5,163 nt of DNA from Chloroflexota bacterium. Its GTDB lineage: Bacteria; Chloroflexota; Limnocylindria; Limnocylindrales; CSP1-4. This document shows positions 1 through 5,055 of the stretch, piece by piece. The stretch covers positions 1 to 5,163 of the forward strand of contig PMJT01000253.1 in the NCBI GenBank assembly GCA_003158495.1, read 5' to 3'. The notes under the pieces were generated by a model, which was not told the DNA's origin, searched no databases, and saw only the letters and a list, made by a program, of their open reading frames with translations. Made by a program: the position numbers and the translations under genes. Numbering within the stretch: the first letter of the stretch is position 1; each line of letters begins with the position of its first letter.

Positions 1-702
1 GAAGTCGAACATCTCCGGCGTGGCAGTGCCGAACCGGATCAGGTCATCGACAGTGAACGGCGATGCGGAGAACTTCCGGATGGTGATGACCGGCCCGATC
101 AATGAAAGCGGCGGAATGATGGCGTTGACGCGTGACCCGTCCGTCAGGCGCGCGTCCACCATTGGGCTCGACTCGTCGATGCGCCGGCCGATCGGAGCGA
201 TGATCCGGTCGATGATCCGCATCACGTGGTCGTCGTTCTGGAAGACGACGTTCGTCAATTCGAGGCGGCCACTGCGCTCGATGTAGACCTGGCGAGGGCC
301 GTTGACCATGATTTCAGTCACGGTTTCGTCGCGAAGGAGTGGCTCCAGCGGACCGAGCCCGATGATTTCGTCCGTGATCTGCTCGAGCATCCGGACTCGC
401 TCGGCGCGAGTCAGGGCGAGTCCCTCTTCGTCGATGACCCGGCCGAAGATCTCCTCGATATGACGCCGAACTTCGACCTGGTTCGCCAGGTCGAGCTTTG
501 GGTCCAGGTCCTGGATCACGCGTGTCTGGATCCGGAACTTGACCTCGCGCAGCGACTCGCGTACGGGCGCCTGGCCCAGAAGACGCTGACCCGTCGGGCC
601 CTGAGGGGCTCCCGGAGGCGCCAGCGGCGCCGATGGCAGACCGCCCGGAGCGCCGGGCGCCACGCCCGGTCGCGCGCTCTCGATTCTCTTCAGAAGGGAC
701 AT
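1..702 (-). CDS. cpaF: CpaF/TadA pilus-assembly ATPase, N-terminal part (C-terminus outside window)
   Basis: The reading frame runs from ATG at 702 to the window edge without a stop, giving 234 codons. Residues about 12-40 form a Pro/Ala/Gly-rich flexible segment. Residues 111-147 carry the family signature DEIIGLGPLEPLL followed by TEIMVNGP and a Y-I-E-R stretch. Residues 174-211 carry RIDESSPMVDARLTDGSRVN and the PVITIRKF segment that typically precedes the nucleotide-binding core. The Walker A and B motifs of this secretion ATPase family should lie further left and are not visible. CpaF/TadA is the cytoplasmic hexameric ATPase that powers Flp pilus assembly. AAGGGG at 716-711, 8 nt upstream, is a good Shine-Dalgarno and supports this start. 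The gene lies 35 nt after the cpaE stop, so the two are very probably co-transcribed. Family assignment is firm; the gene is truncated by the window, not visibly broken. Confidence 0.95.
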   Translation of the reverse strand, partial: MSLLKRIESARPGVAPGAPGGLPSAPLAPPGAPQGPTGQRLLGQAPVRESLREVKFRIQTRVIQDLDPKLDLANQVEVRRHIEEIFGRVIDEEGLALTRAERVRMLEQITDEIIGLGPLEPLLRDETVTEIMVNGPRQVYIERSGRLELTNVVFQNDDHVMRIIDRIIAPIGRRIDESSPMVDARLTDGSRVNAIIPPLSLIGPVITIRKFSASPFTVDDLIRFGTATPEMFDF

Positions 703-737
703 CGCCTACACCCCTTGCTGGCCCACACGCCGGGCAG

Positions 738-1970
738 CTATCTCCATGCGAAGAGCGACCTGCCCTTTTGGGGCGACTTGCCCTTTTCCTCTTCGCGTGA
801 TTCTCGGCTTCCGACAATAGACGTGGCTAGACGTAGTACATCCTGCGACACCTGGCTTTCCCGGTTGCTCAGGACAAAGGGCACGCCCCGGTTAAGGGCG
901 TACACGACTGCCCGTCCGTCGCTGACGATCGTGTGGTCGACTTTCCTGCCGATCGAGTTCTCGACGTCGGCGACCCTGATTCCCAGCGTTGTGTCGGCGC
1001 GGTTGAGGACCAGGCGGATCTTGTGCGAGTAACCGAGCTGTTCGGCTACTTCCAGGAAAAGCCGAATGTTCTTGATGCTGGTGATTTCCAGTGTCAGCAC
1101 GGTCAGCACGACGTCCGCCAGGTCGAGGATACCCAACAGTGTGTCGTTGAACCACGCTGCGCAATCGATGACGACCAGCTCGCTGTGCTGGCGGAGGATT
1201 TCGATGACGTGCTTGACCCCCGCGGGAGTGATCAATTCGGCCATTTCCGGAGACGGAGGCGCGAGGAGCACGTGTATTCCCGACGAATGGGTCAGCGTGA
1301 ACGCTTCCACGGAGTCCGGATCCCGGCCGGCCTCGAGCTCCGGTACGAGCTCGGCCATGGACTTGTCCTTGGGATTGAGATTGAGCAATACCGCCACGTC
1401 GCCGAACTGGAAGGACGCATCGACTAGAGTCACCTTCTTGCCCAGCTCCGCGGCGGCCACGGCGAGGTTGACCGCGATAGTAGTCCGTCCGACTCCGCCC
1501 TTTGGGCTGAAGACGGCCACGACCTGGCCTTCCTCCGTGGGATCCTTCGTCCGTGCTGCCAGGGTCACCGCGGCCGCCCGGCCGGCCTTCTCCTTTTCGC
1601 GGGAGTAGACCTGCCGGATCGAGGCCGTCAACTCGTCGCTGCTGAAGGGCTTCACGAGGAACTCGCGGGCCCCGGCCAGCATCGAGCGGCGTAGATAGTC
1701 GGCTTCACCCTGGACGGACATCATTACCACGGCTGCACTGGGCACCCGGGCGGACAGGAGCTCGGTGGCTGCGATGCCGTCCATGTCGGGCATGTTGATG
1801 TCCATCAGGACGACATCGGGCAGCAGATGGGTCGCCAGCTCGATCGCTTCGGCGCCGGATGCCGCCGTGCCGATCACGTGGATGTCGACCTCGAACCCGA
1901 GCAGCTTCGCCAGATGGTCGCGCGTCTCGGGGATGTCGTCGACGATGAGAACCTGGATCCGGTCAGCCAT
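738..1970 (-). CDS. cpaE: CpaE/TadZ-like protein: receiver domain fused to ParA/MinD-type ATPase
   Basis: This 410-residue protein starts at ATG 1970. Residues 5-122 form a full CheY-like receiver domain with acidic pair D11/D12, phospho-acceptor D57 in LMDINMPDMDG, switch Ser85 and the K107-P108 pair. Residues about 148-390 form a ParA/MinD-like ATPase domain. Its P-loop is SPKGGVGRTT (155-164), where Arg162 stands in place of the usual lysine. The switch I segment VDASFQFGDVAVLL (183-196) matches the CpaE pattern, but Ser186 sits where an Asp is common. The switch II segment is VVIDCAAWFND (266-276). The last about 25 residues are charged and rich in Lys/Arg/Glu. In known Tad systems CpaE/TadZ is a cytoplasmic protein that places the pilus machine at the pole or membrane. 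The gene lies between cpaB (92 nt upstream) and cpaF (35 nt downstream). A weak AGGGG at 1987-1983, 12 nt from the start, is the only visible ribosome site. The family call is firm; ATPase activity is uncertain. Confidence 0.93.
   Translation of the reverse strand: MADRIQVLIVDDIPETRDHLAKLLGFEVDIHVIGTAASGAEAIELATHLLPDVVLMDINMPDMDGIAATELLSARVPSAAVVMMSVQGEADYLRRSMLAGAREFLVKPFSSDELTASIRQVYSREKEKAGRAAAVTLAARTKDPTEEGQVVAVFSPKGGVGRTTIAVNLAVAAAELGKKVTLVDASFQFGDVAVLLNLNPKDKSMAELVPELEAGRDPDSVEAFTLTHSSGIHVLLAPPSPEMAELITPAGVKHVIEILRQHSELVVIDCAAWFNDTLLGILDLADVVLTVLTLEITSIKNIRLFLEVAEQLGYSHKIRLVLNRADTTLGIRVADVENSIGRKVDHTIVSDGRAVVYALNRGVPFVLSNRESQVSQDVLRLATSIVGSRESREEEKGKSPQKGRSLFAWR
755..787 (-). repeat. 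Short tandem repeat, 18-bp period, in the cpaE 3' end
   Basis: Two 15-bp units at 755-769 and 773-787 differ at one base and are spaced 18 bp apart, exactly six codons. They encode the parallel peptides KGKSPQ and KGRSLF in the basic tail of CpaE. This looks like a small in-frame duplication that lengthened a disordered tail. It is seen directly; any function is unknown. Confidence 0.6.
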
Positions 1971-2062
1971 TTAGAAAAGTCGCCCCTGGTGTATTCCCTC
2001 GTGAGTTCGGGAGAGGCGGAGCGGACGACCGCCTCTCCGGTTCAGCCTGCCGATGAGGCGTT
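1971..2062 (-). other. cpaB-cpaE intercistronic region with strong GC hairpin
   Basis: This is a 92-nt non-coding gap. Positions 2010-2019 and 2029-2038 form a perfect 10-bp inverted repeat (GGAGAGGCGG with CCGCCTCTCC) around a 9-nt loop. No T-run follows on the minus strand, so it is not a normal intrinsic terminator. It lies 24 nt past the cpaB stop. The likeliest role is an mRNA stability or processing element that lowers or separates expression of cpaE-cpaF relative to cpaB. Partial attenuation is possible. The structure is visible; the role is inferred. Confidence 0.6.
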
Positions 2063-3046
2063 CTACCATTGAATGACCAAGCCGAGCTTGGCCGGGATCA
2101 CGGCCCGCGGATCGGGCGGCAGCACGCCGTAGTTCTGGACCAGCTGGTAGTAGGTGATGCCGCCCGTATCGGTGTGTGACGCCTTGGCGGCGTCGTCCAA
2201 CCGTGACCGAAGGGCCACGGACAGGTCGATGTAGTTACGCGCGGCCGTCAGTTCGGCCCGCTGGGCCCAGTTGATGACCTCCGCCTCTTCCGGCATAACC
2301 TCGACGACCACCAGCATGTGGCGCTGGTTGAACTGCACGAGCGGAGCGCTCGGGGCCGGGGTAACCAGCGGGGCTGCCGTGTTGGTCACGGCTGCCCCCT
2401 CGGGCGCCGCCGGCGCCAGCAGCGTCGCCAGGACTCGCCGGTTGCGGATCACCATCTTCGTCGTGACCTGGGGCGAGGCAGGGAAGTTGAGCACCGTCGT
2501 AGTGCCGGCCTTGACGCCCGTGATCGCGAGCTGGTCCACGTATACGCTGAGGATGATGTCGACGTGGTCGCCGGGCACGAGAAGCGTCCCGACGCCCGTC
2601 ACCTGGTCGACTTCCATCGATACGGCATCCATGCCCTGCGCAATCGATCCGGCAAGGTCCGCACCTTCGACGGCGGCTCCTCCGTTGGTCACGAAGTCCC
2701 GGCTGTCTACTATCGCCTTGCCATTACTGATGTCGGAGCCGGCGATCCGGCCCACGACCTGATCGACGCTGGCGAATGTGCCCCCGCCCAGCGCGTCGCG
2801 CTCGGACAGGGTCATCGACTTGAGGGTCAGCATTGCAGCCGTGATCGTGTCGCCGGCATGGATGTCTTGCTTTGCCACTACGACCTGGGCGGTCGGCTCT
2901 GGCGTTGGGGTCGGTAAAGTCGTCGGGCTCGGCCCGTTCGACGTGGTTCCGCCTCCGCTGCCGTTGGCGACAACGGCAGCGGCCACGGCCCCCGATATGG
3001 CCACGATCAGTCCGAGCAGGATCAACAGACGATTGGAGCGCTTCAC
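2063..3046 (-). CDS. cpaB: Flp pilus assembly protein CpaB/RcpC
   Basis: This 327-residue protein uses a GTG start at 3046. GGGAG at 3058-3054, 7 nt upstream, supports that start. Residues 1-6 are basic and residues 7-27 are a hydrophobic membrane anchor. A Gly/Ser/Thr/Pro-rich linker follows (29-52). An SAF-like domain covers about 54-117, starting VVVAKQDIHAGDTIT. The RcpC/CpaB domain covers about 130-285 and includes AVSMEVDQVTGVGTLLVPGD and HVDIILSV. An Ala/Pro-rich stretch at about 209-235 interrupts this domain and is probably a disordered loop. The tail (295-327) is Tyr/Pro-containing. CpaB/RcpC proteins are extracytoplasmic, membrane-anchored parts of the Tad machine; in diderms they work with the secretin, and their role in organisms without a secretin is less clear. 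The length is normal for the family. It is the first gene of the cpaB-cpaE-cpaF unit. Confidence 0.93.
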   Translation of the reverse strand: MKRSNRLLILLGLIVAISGAVAAAVVANGSGGGTTSNGPSPTTLPTPTPEPTAQVVVAKQDIHAGDTITAAMLTLKSMTLSERDALGGGTFASVDQVVGRIAGSDISNGKAIVDSRDFVTNGGAAVEGADLAGSIAQGMDAVSMEVDQVTGVGTLLVPGDHVDIILSVYVDQLAITGVKAGTTTVLNFPASPQVTTKMVIRNRRVLATLLAPAAPEGAAVTNTAAPLVTPAPSAPLVQFNQRHMLVVVEVMPEEAEVINWAQRAELTAARNYIDLSVALRSRLDDAAKASHTDTGGITYYQLVQNYGVLPPDPRAVIPAKLGLVIQW

Positions 3047-3066
3047 GACGTTACTCCCGAAGACAT

Positions 3067-3080
3067 GTGACAGGTGTCAC
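3067..3080. promoter_or_regulatory. Operator-like inverted repeat in the cpaB leader
   Basis: The + strand reads GTGACA-GG-TGTCAC, two perfect 6-bp arms around a 2-bp centre. It lies about 25-38 nt downstream of the predicted transcription start. GTCACC occurs at its edge (3076-3081) and again at 3096-3101, exactly 20 bp away, about two helical turns. This suggests a dimeric regulator that could block transcription. The binding protein cannot be named; the response regulator encoded at the right edge is one candidate. Confidence 0.45.
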
Positions 3081-3110
3081 CACGATAGCCTTGCGGTCAC
3101 CCTAACGACG

Positions 3111-3138
3111 ACTATACCAATGGGCTAGGGTCTGTAGG
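3111..3138 (-). promoter_or_regulatory. Candidate extended -10 promoter for cpaB
   Basis: On the minus strand, 3119-3111 reads TGGTATAGT. This is a TGn extended -10 with a five-of-six match to TATAAT. A weak -35 candidate, CCTACA, lies at 3138-3133 with a 16-bp spacer and only three matches to TTGACA; an extended -10 can compensate for that. Transcription would begin near 3104, leaving a leader of roughly 58 nt before the GTG. It sits just after a strong terminator, as expected for a new transcription unit. Confidence 0.5.
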
Positions 3139-3192
3139 AAGGATTCTCTCGCAAGATCGTCGGATTCGGCCTAACTCTTGCTCGCGAAGGGT

Positions 3193-3227
3193 AAAAATAA
3201 CGGGCCGTGCCATAGGCACGGCCCGTT
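3193..3227 (-). terminator. Rho-independent terminator after the Flp pilin
   Basis: Positions 3199-3211 and 3215-3227 form a perfect 13-bp GC-rich stem with a 3-nt loop. On the minus strand the stem is followed by TTATTTTT-like sequence (3200-3193), a good U-tract. It begins 18 nt after the pilin stop. The + strand tail (TTTTG) is shorter and no + strand gene ends here, so it serves the minus strand. It ends the regulator-kinase-pilin unit and insulates cpaB. Confidence 0.9.
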
Positions 3228-3245
3228 TTGTGTGGCGGCGGAGGG

Positions 3246-3434
3246 TTACAGAGACGTGCCGACGGTGCTGAGGACGGTCTTGATCACGCCGCCCAGGAAG
3301 AGGAGGGCGACGACCGCGACGATCGCGATGAGGGCGAGGATGAGCGCGTACTCGGCCAGACCCTGACCGCGCTGCTCGACGCGGGCTTCGATGCGATAAC
3401 AGACGGACGTGAATAGGTTGTACAGGGCGAGCAT
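3246..3434 (-). CDS. flp: Flp family type IVb prepilin (canonical copy)
   Basis: The product is 62 residues long, the normal size for Flp pilins. A short hydrophilic leader (1-23) is followed by the cleavage motif R-G|QGLAEY, with cleavage predicted after Gly23 and the conserved Glu28-Tyr29 at mature positions +5/+6. A hydrophobic helix follows (about 30-50), then a short polar tail. After processing by a TadV/CpaA-type prepilin peptidase (not in the window) the 39-residue mature subunit would polymerise into the Flp pilus. The ATG at 3434 is preceded by AGGAGA (3448-3443) with 8 nt spacing, the strongest ribosome site in the window, which fits a highly expressed structural subunit. It follows a 223-nt structured leader and is closed by a strong terminator, which permits separate regulation from its neighbours. 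Confidence 0.93.
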   Translation of the reverse strand: MLALYNLFTSVCYRIEARVEQRGQGLAEYALILALIAIVAVVALLFLGGVIKTVLSTVGTSL

Positions 3435-3657
3435 CTAAATATTCTCCTGATGAGGACGTCCTCCAGACGGAGGTTGTGGCCCAATATTGGCCTCACTCCA
3501 CTGGGAGCGCCACTAGGCAGATGGTCATGGGACTGCCACGGTTCACCGCGCCCGCAAGGAGTCCCCGGGGGTGGAGTGGCGACATACGCGGCGTCGACAC
3601 GCACCGCTGCCGGCTCATGTGGAAGTTGTGAGCCGTCAGCTGCCTGCCGGGAACCAC
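3435..3657 (-). other. Structured non-coding leader between the two pilin genes
   Basis: This 223-nt stretch contains no convincing gene on either strand. It holds a 7-bp stem (3611-3617 with 3629-3635, 11-nt loop) soon after the first pilin stop, a small CTCC/GGAG hairpin (3496-3507), a 10-bp palindrome CCAATATTGG (3481-3490), and near the start codon a hairpin CCTCC-GTCT-GGAGG (3473-3460) overlapping a palindrome GAGGACGTCCTC (3463-3452). No hairpin has a U-tract and no good -35/-10 pair was found. It is probably a long 5' leader or processing region that sets the level of the second pilin. Confidence 0.5.
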
Positions 3658-3879
3658 CTATACCGCCGCCGCGACCAGGCTCAGCAGCGATGACAGTTGG
3701 TCGCCGAAGAACAGCAAGGACACTACACACACGACTGCCATGATCGCGAGGATGAGCCCGTACTCAATGATCCCCTGGCCGGCATGCTTCGGCCTCTGGA
3801 AGCCGTGGCACACGGCCATCGGAAGGCCGACGTGCGCGGCTACGGCCATCGACGACTTCGACGCCGGCAGCCGCTTCAA
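3658..3879 (-). CDS. Second Flp-type prepilin-like protein, coupled to the kinase-like gene
   Basis: The C-terminal part contains AGQGIIEYGLILAIMAVV, a clear Flp cleavage motif and helix. Cleavage is predicted after Gly34, with Glu39-Tyr40 at +5/+6, leaving a 39-residue mature peptide. A gapless comparison with the mature part of the pilin at 3434-3246 gives 19 of 39 identical residues, so the two are paralogues. The longest frame starts with TTG at 3879, sharing 4 nt with the upstream TGA stop, which suggests translational coupling. Alternative ATG starts are at 3849 (24-residue leader) and 3819 (14-residue leader). None has a strong Shine-Dalgarno, so the start is uncertain. Unlike the other copy, the helix contains a Cys (51) and the tail is Ala/Leu/Ser-rich with no Lys. 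It may be a minor pilin, an initiation subunit or an alternative major pilin. Low predicted translation favours a minor role. Confidence 0.8.
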   Translation of the reverse strand: MKRLPASKSSMAVAAHVGLPMAVCHGFQRPKHAGQGIIEYGLILAIMAVVCVVSLLFFGDQLSSLLSLVAAAV

Positions 3880-5048
3880 CTCGCCGGCAGGACCAGGACG
3901 ACTTCCCGGTCCTCATCGACCAGCTGCGCGCTCACGCCGATAGTGTCCGCGCGCTGCTGGACCTCGCGCCACGTGTTGGCCGGGAGTGTGAGCGGCTTAT
4001 GAGCCCGCGCCGCCCGGTTCGCCTTTGCAGCGCGCGTCTCGTCGATCATGGCCCGGAGCGCCTCCGGGATCTCGCGCTCCGGGCCCTTCTTGCGCTTGTC
4101 ACCAGGCACTGTCGGACTCTCATCGACAGCAACGACGACGTCATCCACGTCGTCGCGCCGCGCGGAGATACGAGCTTCGGTCCTGTCCGCGGCCCATTCG
4201 AAGCGGATCGAGATCCGATCCGGATGGCACGATAGGAAGCCCGTGAGGGTCTCGTCGATGAGCCTGAAGAGGGCGCTCTCGATGTCCATCGGCAGCCGCC
4301 GGTCCGTGCCATAAGACTCGAATTCGATAGGGACTTGCGACCGCCTGCCCCTGTCACGAGACACGCGGCGCAGCGTGGGCACCAGCCCGAGGTCGTCGAG
4401 GACCATGGGCCGGACGTCGAAGATGAACGTCTTGGTGGCGTCGAGAGTGTGCTGGACCATGTCGACGAGCGCGCCGATCTCCGCCTTGGCCTGGGCCGGG
4501 TTTCGCTCCAGCAGCCGCTCGACGATCTGGGCCTGGAGAACAATGTTGGTCAGGCTCTGGGCCGGGCCGTCGTGCATGGCTCGGGCAATCTCGCGGCGCA
4601 GGTCCTCCTGGGCGGCAAGCACGAGACGCGAGACAGCCGGTGGGAGCGGTGTGCTCGTGTCGAGCTTCTCCATGGTGTGCTGCGGCACGGCGCCGCCCAT
4701 CGAGGCCCGATCCAGCTCGGCGCTGTAGCGGCGCAGGCTTTCGCGGAACCGGCTCAGGATCTTGAGCTTGCCCTCCAGGATGTCGACCTGGGCTTCCATG
4801 ATTGCCGAGCGCTTGGTCAGCGCGACAAGCTGGGCGGACTGATCGTCCTCCTCGCCTTCGGCGTCGCCGCCCGACGGTTTAGCCTTTTCCGCCGCCTGCG
4901 AGCGTTTCTGCTCGTGCCGAGTGGCCTCGGTGCGAGCCTGGTTGACGAGCATCTCGATCTCGCCGATCTCCCTCGACAGGAGGTCGACTTCGCGTCGGGC
5001 CCGCTCCGCGATCTCTAACAGCGGGAGCGGTATGGGTTCGATGGCCAC
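3876..5048 (-). CDS. DegS-like sensor histidine kinase with degenerate ATPase domain
   Basis: The 390-residue protein starts with GTG at 5048, 7 nt after the response-regulator stop; GAGGA at 5064-5060 is a moderate ribosome site. There is no membrane segment, so it is cytoplasmic. Residues about 12-50 and 70-115 are predicted coiled coil, split by a charged linker (52-70), as in DegS-type kinases. The HisKA_3 dimerisation region covers about 143-228: the H-box REIARAMHDGPAQSL carries phospho-acceptor His159, and the X-region FDVRPMVLDDLGLVPTLRR is intact. The expected HATPase_c part is abnormal. The N-box position reads DETLTG, with Gly270 in place of the conserved Asn. No DxGxG box follows; instead there is a long charged stretch (about 295-350). 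The last 30 residues resemble the end of an HATPase fold. It could be a pseudokinase, phosphatase or phosphotransfer partner. Continuous frame and normal coding character argue against a recent frameshift. Confidence 0.85.
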   Translation of the reverse strand: MAIEPIPLPLLEIAERARREVDLLSREIGEIEMLVNQARTEATRHEQKRSQAAEKAKPSGGDAEGEEDDQSAQLVALTKRSAIMEAQVDILEGKLKILSRFRESLRRYSAELDRASMGGAVPQHTMEKLDTSTPLPPAVSRLVLAAQEDLRREIARAMHDGPAQSLTNIVLQAQIVERLLERNPAQAKAEIGALVDMVQHTLDATKTFIFDVRPMVLDDLGLVPTLRRVSRDRGRRSQVPIEFESYGTDRRLPMDIESALFRLIDETLTGFLSCHPDRISIRFEWAADRTEARISARRDDVDDVVVAVDESPTVPGDKRKKGPEREIPEALRAMIDETRAAKANRAARAHKPLTLPANTWREVQQRADTIGVSAQLVDEDREVVLVLPAS

Positions 5049-5055
5049 TTGCGGA

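Larger units (their letters stand above)
3047..3198 (-). promoter_or_regulatory. Intergenic control region upstream of cpaB
   Basis: This region separates the pilin terminator from cpaB. From upstream to downstream it holds a featureless stretch (about 3192-3139), a promoter candidate (3138-3111), a GTCACC half-site (3101-3096), an operator-like inverted repeat (3080-3067) and the cpaB Shine-Dalgarno (3058-3054). No coding frame of credible quality was found here. Confidence 0.6.

Noticed and set aside
314..817. Minus-strand frame (167 codons) overlapping cpaF in another frame
   Set aside because: The product is Arg/Pro/Ser/Gly-rich low-complexity sequence, while the alternative frame encodes clear CpaF motifs.
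226..1032. Long + strand open frame (268 codons) opposite cpaF and the cpaE 3' end
   Set aside because: It lies antisense to two genes with clear family signatures, spans their junction, and its translation is Arg/Ser-rich with no recognisable motif. It is typical of GC-rich shadow frames.
3520..3540. Sigma-54-like TGGCA element in the pilin leader
   Set aside because: The TGGCA at 3539-3535 on the minus strand is not followed by a GC at the required spacing, so the -12 element is missing.
3601..3657. Stem-loop after the first pilin (3611-3617/3629-3635) as a terminator
   Set aside because: It has only 7 bp with an 11-nt loop and no T-run on the minus strand. It is kept only as a possible leader structure.
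3450..3743. + strand frame (97 codons) across the pilin leader
   Set aside because: It overlaps the first pilin antisense, has no family resemblance and is Arg/Pro/Ala-rich. The leader is better explained as non-coding.
4335..5018. + strand open frame (227 codons) opposite the kinase-like gene
   Set aside because: It mirrors the codon pattern of the well-supported minus-strand gene and shows no domain of its own or ribosome site.
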